Shown here piece by piece: positions 29,856-39,509 of a stretch of 64,000 bases of DNA. Below the pieces are notes generated by a model. The model did not search any database and had not been told where the DNA came from. It was given only the letters and a program-made list of their open reading frames with translations. A program made the position numbers and the translations under genes. The stretch covers positions 51,267 through 115,266 of the forward strand of contig NZ_AAEW02000013.1 in NCBI RefSeq assembly GCF_000167355.1, in the 5' to 3' direction. Source of the DNA: Desulfuromonas acetoxidans DSM 684. GTDB taxonomy: Bacteria > Desulfobacterota > Desulfuromonadia > Desulfuromonadales > Desulfuromonadaceae. Every line of letters begins with the position of its first letter. Within the stretch, counting starts at the first letter, position 1.

Positions 29856-31714
29856 TATTCCGCGTCTTCCCCCAGAGCCGGATCGGTCGGCGCAATAACG
29901 ACCTCTTCAGCGGCTGCAGAAGGGGCAGGTTCCTCACCAAGGATGCGGGCAATATCTTTAGCATCAATGGTTTCACGTTCCAGCAGTTCCTGAGCCATAG
30001 TTTCGAGGATATCGCTGTTTTGGCGCAGGATGGTGCAGGTCTTGTCGTATGACTCTGTGACAAGACGGCTGATCTCAGCATCGATCATTTCGGCCGTTGC
30101 TTCACTGTAGTTTTTCACGTGCCCCATATCTTTCCCCAGGAACACTTCACCCTCTTTTTCACCAAAGGCCAGAGTGCCGAGTTTTTCGCTCATGCCCCAC
30201 TCACACACCATCTTACGTGCCAGTGAAGTAACCCGTTCAATATCGTTGCTGGCCCCGGTGGTAATGCTGTTAAGAAAAATCTCTTCCGCAGCACGACCAC
30301 CAAGCAGAGCACACATGGAACGCAGCAGGCCGTCGCGGCTCTCGCTGTATTTTTCTTCCGAGGGCAGGTACATGGTCACGCCAAGAGCACGGCCACGGGG
30401 AATAATCGACACCTTGTGAACCGGGTCGGAACCGGGGATCTTCAATGCCACCAGGGCATGACCGGCTTCGTGATACGCAGTAACTCTCTTTTCCTCTTCA
30501 GTGATGACCATGGAGCGTCGTTCAGCGCCCATCATCACCTTGTCTTTAGCCGCCTCCAGATCACTCATATCGACCAGCTCTTTGTTGGCACGAGCAGCCA
30601 GAAGAGCAGCTTCATTGATCAGGTTCGCCAGATCGGCACCGGAGAATCCAGGCGTTCCTTTGGCCACGATTTCCATATCCACGGAATCCGACATGGGAAC
30701 CTTACGGGCATGGACTTTGAGAATTGTAGTCCGACCCTTGATATCCGGGCGAGGAACCACCACCTGCCGGTCAAAACGGCCGGGACGCAGCAAGGCCGGA
30801 TCCAGAACGTCAGGACGGTTGGTCGCAGCGATCAGAATGACACCTTCGTTCGACTCAAATCCATCCATCTCAACCAACAACTGGTTGAGGGTCTGCTCAC
30901 GCTCATCATGACCACCGCCGAGACCGGCACCACGGTGACGACCGACAGCATCGATCTCATCGATAAAGATGATGCACGGCGCATTTTTTTTGCCCTGAGC
31001 AAACAGGTCACGGACCCGGCTGGCACCGACACCAACAAACATCTCGACAAAGTCGGAACCTGAAATAGTAAAGAACGGCACATCCGCCTCACCGGCAATG
31101 GCACGGGCCAGCAGGGTTTTACCGGTACCCGGCGAACCAACCAGCAGCACCCCCTTGGGGATGCGCCCACCGAGTCGGGTAAACTTTTTCGGATCTTTTA
31201 GAAAAGCAACAATCTCTTCCAGCTCTTCTTTGGCTTCATCGACCCCGGCAACATCCTTGAAAGTCACCATACCCTGAGTATCAGACAACAATCGGGCACG
31301 GCTTTTGCCAAAGTTCATGGCCTTGCCACCACCACCCTGCATCTGGCGCATGAAGAAAATCCATACGGCAATCAGCAACAGGATCGGCCCCCAGGACACC
31401 AGCATGGTCATCCAGAAACTGCGATCCTCTTCCGGTTTGGCGTCAATGACAATTTTACGCTCACGCAACTCGGAGATCAGGCTGGGGTCATCCGGGGCAA
31501 ACGTCTTGAAACGGGTACCATCTTCATAAGTCCCTTCAAGGTTGGGCCCCTGGATTGTCACATCCTGGACACGGCCGTCTTCTAGCGCATTGATAAACGT
31601 TGTATAGCTGACCGCTTCCCGCTGCTGATCTTGCTGCGTCATCATGTTAAACAGCAAAATCATGACAAGGGAAATCACAAGCCACAAAGCAATATTCTTA
31701 TAAAACTGGTTCAC
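29855..31714 (-). CDS. ftsH: Membrane AAA+ zinc metalloprotease FtsH
   Basis: Degrades membrane and regulatory proteins. 619 residues. Two membrane helices (about 8-25 and 103-122) flank a periplasmic domain. The AAA domain has Walker A GSPGTGKT (193-200), [10 protein letters not shown] and the SRH ([19 protein letters not shown]). The zinc site HEAGH is at 415-419. GTG at 31714 with GGGAGG upstream fits the family start VNQFYKN. A short acidic/Ala tail closes the protein. Confidence 0.97.
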   Translation of the reverse strand: MNQFYKNIALWLVISLVMILLFNMMTQQDQQREAVSYTTFINALEDGRVQDVTIQGPNLEGTYEDGTRFKTFAPDDPSLISELRERKIVIDAKPEEDRSFWMTMLVSWGPILLLIAVWIFFMRQMQGGGGKAMNFGKSRARLLSDTQGMVTFKDVAGVDEAKEELEEIVAFLKDPKKFTRLGGRIPKGVLLVGSPGTGKTLLARAIAGEADVPFFTISGSDFVEMFVGVGASRVRDLFAQGKKNAPCIIFIDEIDAVGRHRGAGLGGGHDEREQTLNQLLVEMDGFESNEGVILIAATNRPDVLDPALLRPGRFDRQVVVPRPDIKGRTTILKVHARKVPMSDSVDMEIVAKGTPGFSGADLANLINEAALLAARANKELVDMSDLEAAKDKVMMGAERRSMVITEEEKRVTAYHEAGHALVALKIPGSDPVHKVSIIPRGRALGVTMYLPSEEKYSESRDGLLRSMCALLGGRAAEEIFLNSITTGASNDIERVTSLARKMVCEWGMSEKLGTLAFGEKEGEVFLGKDMGHVKNYSEATAEMIDAEISRLVTESYDKTCTILRQNSDILETMAQELLERETIDAKDIARILGEEPAPSAAAEEVVIAPTDPALGEDAE

Positions 31715-31816
31715 TTTTCCTCCCTGGGAATATGTCGATAACACCGGAAGGTGTCATGGGGAAAATAATCATCTTTTGATTAGCTGCAAACTACCATACA
31801 GACTGGCGTTTCTCAA

Positions 31817-33198
31817 TTATATTTTATCTTTCGCTTTGAGAACATGCAGCACAAAACCACTCTTTGTATCCCTGCTTATCGGCAGGCAACAGCGCTGGCG
31901 TAACTCCGGCACCCAGAGAATCTCGCCACGGCATTCGAGGACCAAGGCGCGCTGCCGTGCTTCATTCGTCCAGCGATGCTCGGCAAACAAAGCTTTGAGC
32001 TTTTTATGTCCAGCCGAATCCGCCATCTGGATACGGTCACCAGGCTGAAAAGAACGCAACCGCAACGGGAAGTCAATCTGTTGATCCGAAAACCAAACAG
32101 CCGGCGCTTCACAGCTATCAGACGTTCCGCGCTTAACCAGCAATGTACGCTGTCCATCAACGCGATAACGGCCTGGGCCGTTGATCACCATGTCCACCGT
32201 AGCGGCTGGAACCGGTGCTTCCCGACGAAACACCAGATGATCATAGCGGCGTGCCGCCCAGCAACAGGGCAGATCCATCTGCCACTGCGGCGCCGGGGAA
32301 AACAACTGCCGATCCAACTCAAAGACATGACCCCCCCCCAGACCCCGCGTTGTTCCACGGACTCGTGCCAGCAGCTCACGCAACAACCGATGGCGCAACG
32401 CCGGATGGCAATCACACAGGGCAAGGCACGCGACCTGCCACTGACCTTGCTGCTCACACGCATGGTGCCCCAACCAATCATCGAGCTGCTGCTGCCAATA
32501 CGCCTCTTCAACGGCAACTTTTTCCGCTAATTCAGCAATGTGGCGTACTGTCTGTTGATTATAGCGGGTCAAAGCGGGAAGAACCTGATGGCGGATCAGA
32601 TTGCGCTTAAATCGCTCATTGCGATTACTGTCATCCTCACGCCACTCAAGCCGATGTCGCTGCAGAAAAGCGTTAATCTCATTCCGGCAGATGGAGAGCA
32701 TCGGTCGGATATACTTCCCCTCTTGCCAACGCATGCCGGCCAAACCACCCACGCCGCAACCACGGGCCAGATGCATCAAAACGGTTTCCGACTGATCATC
32801 ACGATGGTGTGCCAGCGCAATGACAGCGCCCCCAACCTGATCGGCAACTTCACTGAGAAAAGCACGACGAGCTTCACGACCGGCCTCTTCCAGTCCCCAT
32901 CGATTGCGTTGAGCCAGCCCCCCAACCTCAACGCGACGTTTAAAAAAACGCAGATCAAGCCGTGCCGCCAGCTCCTGGACGAACAATGCGTCATCAGCAC
33001 TTTCGTCACGCAGGCCATGGTCAAGGTGTGCAACCACCACATCAAAGTGGTGTTGCCCCGCCAATTCGACCTAAACATGGAGCAGGCACACCGAAACAGC
33101 GCCGCCGGACACACCAATAACTACGGTCGCCCCAGAAGCGATCAGCTGATGCTGGGCTAATCGTATCGGCAATTTTCTCAACCAGAAAAATATGGCAT
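31817..33198 (-). pseudogene. tilS: tRNA(Ile)-lysidine synthase, apparently disrupted
   Basis: TilS makes lysidine at the wobble base of tRNA-Ile(CAU) so that AUA is read as Ile. From 33064 down the frame is open and well conserved (VAHLDHGLRDES, LEEAGREARRAFL, ALAHHRDDQSETVL, RNLIRHQVLPAL). Upstream, the same frame reads VIGVSGGAVSVCLLHV-stop-VELAGQ: the catalytic PP-loop Asp of SGGxDS is Val (GTT, 33095-33097), and a TAG stop at 33071-33073 replaces an expected Leu. The best start, ATG at 33198 with CAGGA upstream, is one base out of frame; a sixth T in the run at 33186-33190 would restore it. Either a pseudogene with a working copy elsewhere, or sequencing errors in a gene that is normally essential. 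A TTG at 33181 is the only in-frame start seen. Confidence 0.8.
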
Positions 33199-33295
33199 GG
33201 AAATCCTGTGGGATATTTATACAAGTAGACCACAGGCAGAATAACTATTAATACGTATTGAACACGGAGTATAAAAGAGATCTAAAGGAAAAAGA

Positions 33296-33326
33296 AAACC
33301 CTCCTCCTGAATCAGGAAGAGGGTTT
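33296..33326 (-). terminator. Terminator downstream of the tRNA-fMet/tRNA-Met pair
   Basis: Stem AAACCCTC / GAGGGTTT with an inner TCCTG-AAT-CAGGA stem and one mismatch between them. On the minus strand it is followed by TTCTTTTTCCTTT. It begins four bases past the tRNA-Met CCA end. Confidence 0.82.
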
Positions 33327-33329
33327 AAT

Positions 33330-33406
33330 TGGTGTCGGTGCTGAGATTCGAACTCCGGACACTGCGGATATGAGCCGCATGCTCTAACCAACTGAGCTAC
33401 ACCGCC
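33330..33406 (-). tRNA. tRNA-Met, elongator (anticodon CAT), two unpaired stem positions
   Basis: 77-base tRNA with encoded CCA. The D-arm and anticodon stem TGCGG / CCGCA around loop CTCATAT are sound. Two pairs are broken: acceptor position 2-71 is G.A (A from T at 33335), and the T-stem CGGAG / CTCAG has one G.A (A from T at 33342). A C at either place would restore pairing. It resembles elongator tRNA-Met; tRNA-Ile2(CAT) is less likely from the anticodon stem. E. coli elongator tRNA-Met also has an imperfect T-stem, so the second mismatch alone would not be alarming. Confidence 0.85.
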
Positions 33407-33437
33407 GTACTATGTTAACCGTTGCCGGTTCATTGTT

Positions 33438-33514
<77 letters not shown>

Positions 33515-33587
33515 TCAAAGCGAAGGGATATCTACGCGTTTAGCGCGCGCTTGTCAAGACAAAAAATTTCGCATTTCGTTTTATTGC

Positions 33588-34331
33588 TCACGCGCTGAAT
33601 TTTTTGATAAAACCATCCGTGGAAGCCTTCTTTTTCAAATCCTGCTTCAGGGTTTCAGCTTCCGCCTTGGTCGCCACCGGGCCAACCAGCACCCGGTACC
33701 AGAGACCTTTTTCACCGAGATCGGCCTGACGCACCACGACCGGAAAGTCCTTACCTAGCTTGGAACTCATCGTCTCAGCATCCTGACGGTGCTTGAATGA
33801 TGCCACCTGAACCACATATCCGGTTGCGGTGGTAACAACAGTTGTCGCCGCTTGCGGCTTCTCCACGACCGGCGCAGTCACCACCGGCTTAGCAGGCAAA
33901 GGGACTTTCACTGGAGCCGTAGCCGTAATCGGCTCGGCAGCCGCAGTTGCCTGCTCAGCAGCGGTCTGTTCGGCACCATGATTAATTCCGCTACCTAAAG
34001 GCATCTGCTCAACCGGTGGCAGCAACTCTCGCAAGGGATCGTTCGACGCTGGTTGTTCCGTGACCTGAGAGGCTTTTTCGTCGCCGACTTCCGCCATCGC
34101 CGACTGTTCGGATGATGGAGCGGGCTGCGCTTGCGGTGCGACGGTTCTCGGTTGCGGCGGCAGCGGGACCGTTTGAATCTGGGTTGTTTCCACAACGGGT
34201 TTACCGCTTTTGCCAACCATCAACCCCAGGGAGAAACTGACCAGACACAGGACCACGACCAGAACCAGAACAGTGATAAAACGACGGCCGTTGGCCTTTG
34301 GTTCACGCCGACTGTAATCCACTTGAGACAT
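33588..34331 (-). CDS. SPOR-domain membrane protein
   Basis: 247 residues: a short cytoplasmic start, one membrane helix (about 19-41, ITVLVLVVVLCLVSFSLGLMVG), a long Pro/Ala/Gln-rich periplasmic linker (about 45-165), and a C-terminal SPOR domain (about 170-245, GYVVQVASFKHRQDAETM). SPOR domains bind denuded peptidoglycan at the septum, so a cell-division role is likely. The ATG at 34331 has GGAGG upstream; a GTG directly before it is a less favoured start. It follows argS by 18 bases. Confidence 0.88.
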   Translation of the reverse strand: MSQVDYSRREPKANGRRFITVLVLVVVLCLVSFSLGLMVGKSGKPVVETTQIQTVPLPPQPRTVAPQAQPAPSSEQSAMAEVGDEKASQVTEQPASNDPLRELLPPVEQMPLGSGINHGAEQTAAEQATAAAEPITATAPVKVPLPAKPVVTAPVVEKPQAATTVVTTATGYVVQVASFKHRQDAETMSSKLGKDFPVVVRQADLGEKGLWYRVLVGPVATKAEAETLKQDLKKKASTDGFIKKFSA

Positions 34332-34349
34332 CACGTACCTCCGAGTTAC

Positions 34350-36014
34350 TTACATTTTTTCCGGGGCGGAAACCCCGAGAACAGTGAGGGCACTAGACAC
34401 CACTTGTTTAACAGCATTGACCAGATACAACCGCGCCTGGCTGACATCCACATCATCAACAATCACCCGATGCTGATTATAGTAGCTGTGGAATTGGGCT
34501 GCCAGTTCCTGAAGGTAAAAGGTGATCTTATGAGGTTCATAGTTCAACGCCGCTGAAGCAACTACCTCCGGATAGCGTGACATCATTTTAGTCAACTGTA
34601 ACTCTTCAGGCAGGGTCAAAGCTTCCAGCTTAACCTCATCGCCACCAAGCAGTGCAACACCACTCTCTTCAGCATTACGATTAATACTGCACACGCGAGC
34701 ATGGGCATACTGAACATAATAAACCGGATTTTCGGTGCTCTGTTTTTTTGCCAGTTCAAGATCAAAATCGAGCTGACTGTCGGAGCGACGCATCAGAAAG
34801 AAGAACCGACAGGCATCCCTGCCAACTTCATCCACCACCTCTTTGAGGGTGACAAATTTTCCAGCTCGGGTACTCATGGCAATCTGTTCGCCTTCGCGCA
34901 ACAGGTTGACCAATTGCACCAGAATGATCTGCAGATCTTCGGGATTGCGTCCTAAGGCGGCGAGAACCGCCTTCATCCGCGGCACATAACCGTGATGGTC
35001 AGCGCCCCACACGTCAATAACGATATCGAAACCGCGCTGATATTTTTCCCGGTGATAGGCAACATCCGAAGCAAAATAAGTGGTGGCCCCGTTGGAACGG
35101 ATCAGCACCCGATCTTTGTCATCACCGAAATCCGTGGTACGGAACCAGATGGCACCATCCTGTTCGTACGTGTAGCCATCACGGGTCAGAGCATCGATAC
35201 CCTGCTTGACCAGATCACGATCATAGAGGGTCTGTTCGCTGTACCAGTTATCAAAGCGAATACCGAATTGTTGCAGATCAGCGTCAATCCCCTGGCGAAT
35301 CGCCTCACCGCCCTCGCGAGAAAACCAGGCGATGGCGTCAGCTTCTTCCATATCGAGAAAACGCCGTCCTTCACCATCGAGAACCTGCTGGGCATAGTCG
35401 CGAATATAATCACCCTGATAGCAATCTTCAGGAAAATCAACTTCCTGCCCCTGCAATTGGCAATAGCGCAAATAGATGGAACGACCTAGCGTGTCCATCT
35501 GATTACCGGCATCGTTGATGTAGTATTCACGCTGCACCTCGAACCCAGCTTCCTGAAGGACCGAGGCGACGGCATCACCGGTGGCCGCGCCACGGCCATG
35601 ACCGATATGCAGAGGGCCGGTGGGATTGGCACTGACAAATTCGACCTGGACCCGTTTACCAGCACCGACATCGCATTTACCGAAACCGGCTCCCTGGGCA
35701 TAAATCTGCTTCAACGCTTCATGCCAGCAGGACGCACTGAGAAAAAAGTTGATAAATCCGGGGCCGGCAATTTCAACCCGGTCCCAGAGTCCCTGTTGTT
35801 CCTTTAATTGCGCAACAAGAATTTCAGCAATCTGTCGGGGCGCTTTTTTCTCTGTGCGCGCCATGAGCATAGCGGCATTGACAGCAAAATCGCCATGGTC
35901 ACTGCGGTTGGGCACCTCAATGGCAAAATCGGGAATTTCATTACTGATCAGCGTCTCGGCATCGAAGCATTGACGCAATGCCAACGCAACCGCTTCTTTC
36001 AAACGTGTTTTCAT
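34350..36014 (-). CDS. argS: Arginyl-tRNA synthetase
   Basis: Class I synthetase of 554 residues charging tRNA-Arg. An N-terminal additional domain (about 1-115) precedes the HIGH motif at 136-139 (PLHIGHGRGAA). The KMSKS-like loop reads MSTRAGKFVTL, and a C-terminal DALR anticodon-binding domain is present. The ATG at 36014 gives the family start MKTRLKEAV; the open extension upstream is not needed. The SPOR gene follows. Confidence 0.96.
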   Translation of the reverse strand: MKTRLKEAVALALRQCFDAETLISNEIPDFAIEVPNRSDHGDFAVNAAMLMARTEKKAPRQIAEILVAQLKEQQGLWDRVEIAGPGFINFFLSASCWHEALKQIYAQGAGFGKCDVGAGKRVQVEFVSANPTGPLHIGHGRGAATGDAVASVLQEAGFEVQREYYINDAGNQMDTLGRSIYLRYCQLQGQEVDFPEDCYQGDYIRDYAQQVLDGEGRRFLDMEEADAIAWFSREGGEAIRQGIDADLQQFGIRFDNWYSEQTLYDRDLVKQGIDALTRDGYTYEQDGAIWFRTTDFGDDKDRVLIRSNGATTYFASDVAYHREKYQRGFDIVIDVWGADHHGYVPRMKAVLAALGRNPEDLQIILVQLVNLLREGEQIAMSTRAGKFVTLKEVVDEVGRDACRFFFLMRRSDSQLDFDLELAKKQSTENPVYYVQYAHARVCSINRNAEESGVALLGGDEVKLEALTLPEELQLTKMMSRYPEVVASAALNYEPHKITFYLQELAAQFHSYYNQHRVIVDDVDVSQARLYLVNAVKQVVSSALTVLGVSAPEKM

Positions 36015-36109
36015 TGATCCATTACTCTTCGTAGGCAAACCCGGTTTTTATTCCGGAAAAACTCTTGGGCCTCAGCGGATTCCATGGTTTGAAATCCCTG
36101 ATAAACAAA

Positions 36110-36132
36110 ATAGGGGACCAAACGTCCCCTAT
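36110..36132 (-). terminator. Terminator after the FtsB-like gene
   Basis: Perfect nine-pair stem ATAGGGGAC / GTCCCCTAT with loop CAAAC; on the minus strand it runs into TTTTGTTTATC. It lies between the FtsB-like gene and argS, so argS probably has its own promoter in 36015-36109. Confidence 0.82.
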
Positions 36133-36191
36133 ACAAATTCAGTCAGAACCGCTTCGCCGGGTTGGCGAAAAAGCGGGTTCACGACGGTCTC

Positions 36192-36509
36192 TTAATGCGT
36201 TGACGGAGAGAATTGGTAAATAATTTCTCCATCGCGTACCAGATTGAAGGTGCTGCGTGCCACCTGTTCCATATAGCGCTCATCATGACTGAGCGAGTCA
36301 ATCTCGTTACGCAGTCGCGTATTCGCCTGCTGCAGTTGTTCATAACGCGCCAACAATTGGGCTTGGTGCTGCTGAACCTGATGCAAACGCAATGCTCCCT
36401 TTTCGCCAAACAAAGCGAACCCGAGCCCTACTACTGCCACGGCAATCAACAAGAAAGACCGTGATTGAGTGAGATTTTTTTTCGACTCTGTGGCCGGCGC
36501 TGAGGTCAT
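36192..36509 (-). CDS. FtsB/DivIC-like septum formation initiator
   Basis: 105 residues: one membrane helix (about 17-34, FLLIAVAVVGLGFALFG) followed by a coiled coil (about 45-80, rich in Leu and Gln) and the short conserved C-terminal part (DERYMEQVARSTFNLVRDGEIIYQF). This matches FtsB, which bridges FtsL and FtsQ in the divisome. The ATG at 36509 is chosen with GGAA upstream; the extension to 36554 is Cys-rich and not family-like. Confidence 0.83.
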   Translation of the reverse strand: MTSAPATESKKNLTQSRSFLLIAVAVVGLGFALFGEKGALRLHQVQQHQAQLLARYEQLQQANTRLRNEIDSLSHDERYMEQVARSTFNLVRDGEIIYQFSPSTH

Positions 36510-36918
36510 CGTTGAGGGTTCCAGCGAGCAGCAAGAAAGACAGTTTACACACAATCCGATAATCCCAGTAGTTTAAGACATCCTTTATGTTTGTTCAACC
36601 GTTTATTCCGGCCAAAACAACTGCCAGAAAAAAGCACGATGGTTGCAGACAAAACACAACTCCCTCACGCCGTCGAAAGCTCAACAGAGATTGATTCTCC
36701 CTGAAAAAAAAACTATCCTAAAGGGAGTGGCGTCAAAACCATCTGCGCCATTTAGCAACACCTTTTACAACAAACAAAGATCATGAGTGGGCGGTCAAAA
36801 AACGGTCAGCCTTTTTGGGTGGGTGAATAAAATCAAACCGAAGCCGTTCAACGTTTGATTTCATCCACAAATAAATGCGACCATCCCTGCCTGCAATTAA
36901 AACGAAACTGAGGACGCC
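36510..36918. other. Non-coding gap between the FtsB-like gene and clpS
   Basis: About 410 bases between divergent genes with no supportable reading frame. It must hold both promoters. The one clear structure is the inverted repeat at 36830-36861. Confidence 0.6.
36830..36861. promoter_or_regulatory. Nine-base inverted repeat upstream of clpS
   Basis: AAATCAAAC and GTTTGATTT are exact inverse copies separated by 14 bases, ending 57 bases before the clpS ATG. The AT-rich arms and lack of a T tract argue against a terminator and for a protein-binding operator. Regulator unknown. Confidence 0.4.
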
Positions 36919-37230
36919 ATGGCTCCACCCACACAGACCACACCGGAAGGCGAGGTTTTATCAAAAGAACAAACAGCTCGTCCACCACGCTACAATGTGA
37001 TCATGCACAACGATGATTACACGACCATGGAATTTGTGGTTGAGGTGTTGGAGAATATCTATCGCAAACAACCGGCGGAAGCCACCCGTATCATGCTGGC
37101 CATCCACCATGAAGGGCTGGCGGTCTGCGGCAATTACCCCTTCGAGATTGCTGAGACCAAAGTCGAACAGACCCACCGCCGAGCACGCAGCGCCGGACAC
37201 CCACTGCGCTGTTCCATTGAAGAGGCTTGA
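36919..37230 (+). CDS. clpS: ClpS adaptor for N-degron substrates
   Basis: 103-residue adaptor that binds N-terminal Leu, Phe, Trp or Tyr and hands substrates to ClpA. The core RYNVIMHNDDYTTMEFVVEVL carries the conserved NDD substrate-pocket residues, and HHEGLAVCGNYPFEIAETK follows. GAGG precedes the ATG. It lies directly upstream of clpA (14-base gap). Confidence 0.96.
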   Translation: MAPPTQTTPEGEVLSKEQTARPPRYNVIMHNDDYTTMEFVVEVLENIYRKQPAEATRIMLAIHHEGLAVCGNYPFEIAETKVEQTHRRARSAGHPLRCSIEEA

Positions 37231-37244
37231 AAGGATTCTGAGTC

Positions 37245-39509
37245 GTGACATTCAGTAAAGAAGTTCAGATTATATTTTCCCTGGCAGTACAGGAAGCTCA
37301 ACGCCGCCACCACGAGTATCTGACGACCGAACATATCCTCTACGCCATGCTCTACAGCGATGATTCACAAAAAATCATCATCAACTGCGGTGGCGATGTC
37401 GATCGAATCCGCCTGGACCTTGACCAGTACTTTGACGCGGAGATGGAGACGGTCCCGGAGGATGAACAGCAAGTTCCCGAACAAACCGCTGCGCTGCAAC
37501 GGGTGCTGCAGCATGCCGTCACGCATTGCAGTGCCGCCGGAAAAGATGAGGTCAACACCAGCGACATTCTGGTCTCCATCCTCAGTGAAGACAAAAACCA
37601 CTCCACCCAACTGTTGTCGACCATGGGTATTGAACGCCTTGATGTGCTTAATTACATCTCCCACGGTATCGGCAGCCAGGGAAATAAGCCATCTTCACCA
37701 AAAACGAAGGACGCGCCCGAGAAAAAAGAGAAAGGTGCGCGCAAGAAAACTGCTCTGGAGAATTACACCGTCGATTTGCGCCAACGGGTGCGCGACGGCA
37801 AAATCGATCCACTCATTGGTCGCAAAAACGAGCTGCAGCGCACCATGCAGGTGCTGTGTCGCCGCCGAAAAAATAATCCGATTCTGGTCGGTGAACCGGG
37901 CACGGGCAAAACCGCCTTGGCCGAAGGTCTGGCCACTCTGTTTGAGGAAGACAGCGCCCCGGCAATCCTTAAAGACAGCCAGATCTATTCTCTGGACATG
38001 GGAGCTCTACTGGCCGGCACCAAATACCGTGGCGATTTCGAAGAACGCCTTAAGGCGGTTCTCAATGAATTAACCGAACAGGAGCAACCAATTCTGTTCA
38101 TCGATGAGATCCACACCATCATCGGTGCCGGCTCCACATCCGGGGGGTCCATGGATGCCTCCAACATCCTAAAACCGATGCTCGCGTCCGGCGACATCCG
38201 CTGCATCGGTGCCACAACCTATGATGAGTACAAGACCCTGTTTGAAAAAGATCGAGCTCTGTCGCGACGCTTCCAAAAAATTGACGTCCATGAACCGAGT
38301 GTTGATGAGACAGTAGCCATTCTCCAGGGTCTGCGCAGCCACTACGAACAGTTTCACAACATCCGCTACAGCGATGAGGTGTTGCAAGCGGCAGCGGAGC
38401 TGTCGAATCGCTACCTGACCCATCGCCATTTGCCGGACAAGGCCATCGATCTGATCGACGAAATCGGTGCGCGGTTACGCACCCAGGGCAGCCGGCGACA
38501 AACCATCCAGGTTAAGGATATCGAAACCATTGTCGCCGAGATGGCCCAGATCCCGACACGCTCCGTCTCCCGCGATGATCGCAAGCAACTGAAACATCTG
38601 GAACGCAAACTCAGGCAGCAGGTATTTGGCCAGGACCCGGCAATTCATCAGGTGGTCCGCTCGATCCTGCGTGCTCGAGCCGGACTCGGCCACCCCGAAC
38701 ACCCCATCGGCTCATTCCTGTTTGCCGGTCCCACCGGTGTCGGCAAAACCGAGGTCGCTCGTCAACTGGCTCAACAGCTCGGGGTCGCTTTTACCCGCTT
38801 TGACATGAGCGAGTATATGGAGAAACACTCGGTGGCCCGGCTGATCGGCGCCCCACCGGGCTATGTCGGTTTTGATCAGGGCGGCTTGCTCACCGATGCC
38901 GTGATCAAAAAACCGCACACGGTACTACTGCTTGATGAGATCGAAAAAGCGCATCCCGATCTGTTCAACATCCTGCTGCAGATCATGGATCACGGCAGCT
39001 TGACCGACAACAATGGCAAAGTGGCGGATTTTCGCAATGTCATCCTGATCATGACCAGCAACGCTGGCGCTCGCGAATTGAGCACCACGCCAATCGGCTT
39101 TAATGCCGCCGGAACCGGCAGCCCGGATCAGGCTCTGGTAAAGGCCTTTTCTCCGGAATTTCGCAACCGCCTCGACGCGACAATCGTCTTTAGCGCGCTG
39201 CAACCAGAAGCTATTGACAGTATCGTCACGAAATTCATTGGTGAGGTACGCCAGCGTCTGGCGGAAAACCTGGTCACCCTGAAGATCAGCAGCGCGACGC
39301 GGCGTTATCTGGCGCGTAAAGGGTTTGACCCGGCTTACGGCGCGCGCCCGCTGGGTCGATTGATTCAGGAAAAGATCAGCGATCCGCTTTCCGACGCGAT
39401 TCTTTTTGGTGAACTCAGCCACGGCGGCACAGTGCACATCGGCTGCCGCAACGAGACCCTGACGTTCCGTTTTGAGCCTCGGGACACAGACAAGGTGACA
39501 AGCGACTGA
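37245..39509 (+). CDS. clpA: ATP-dependent unfoldase ClpA
   Basis: 754-residue AAA+ unfoldase that feeds ClpP. N-domain (about 1-145), AAA1 with Walker A GEPGTGKT (216-223) and [15 protein letters not shown]2 with GPTGVGKT and [11 protein letters not shown], then the C-terminal small domain ([15 protein letters not shown]). There is no ClpB-type middle coiled coil. GTG start at 37245 with AAGGA upstream. Its stop overlaps the aat start (TGATG). Confidence 0.96.
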   Translation: MTFSKEVQIIFSLAVQEAQRRHHEYLTTEHILYAMLYSDDSQKIIINCGGDVDRIRLDLDQYFDAEMETVPEDEQQVPEQTAALQRVLQHAVTHCSAAGKDEVNTSDILVSILSEDKNHSTQLLSTMGIERLDVLNYISHGIGSQGNKPSSPKTKDAPEKKEKGARKKTALENYTVDLRQRVRDGKIDPLIGRKNELQRTMQVLCRRRKNNPILVGEPGTGKTALAEGLATLFEEDSAPAILKDSQIYSLDMGALLAGTKYRGDFEERLKAVLNELTEQEQPILFIDEIHTIIGAGSTSGGSMDASNILKPMLASGDIRCIGATTYDEYKTLFEKDRALSRRFQKIDVHEPSVDETVAILQGLRSHYEQFHNIRYSDEVLQAAAELSNRYLTHRHLPDKAIDLIDEIGARLRTQGSRRQTIQVKDIETIVAEMAQIPTRSVSRDDRKQLKHLERKLRQQVFGQDPAIHQVVRSILRARAGLGHPEHPIGSFLFAGPTGVGKTEVARQLAQQLGVAFTRFDMSEYMEKHSVARLIGAPPGYVGFDQGGLLTDAVIKKPHTVLLLDEIEKAHPDLFNILLQIMDHGSLTDNNGKVADFRNVILIMTSNAGARELSTTPIGFNAAGTGSPDQALVKAFSPEFRNRLDATIVFSALQPEAIDSIVTKFIGEVRQRLAENLVTLKISSATRRYLARKGFDPAYGARPLGRLIQEKISDPLSDAILFGELSHGGTVHIGCRNETLTFRFEPRDTDKVTSD

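Noticed and set aside
33179..33181. TTG at 33181 as a normal start of an intact tilS
   Set aside because: It is in frame but has no ribosome site, and the frame still hits TAG at 33071 and lacks the PP-loop Asp.
33042..33233. 63-codon minus-strand frame over the start of tilS
   Set aside because: It reads through tilS in another frame and has no family features; the tilS frame explains the sequence.
33330..33406. tRNA-Ile2 (CAT, lysidine-modified) instead of tRNA-Met
   Set aside because: The anticodon stem and acceptor start resemble elongator tRNA-Met more closely; not excluded without a model score.
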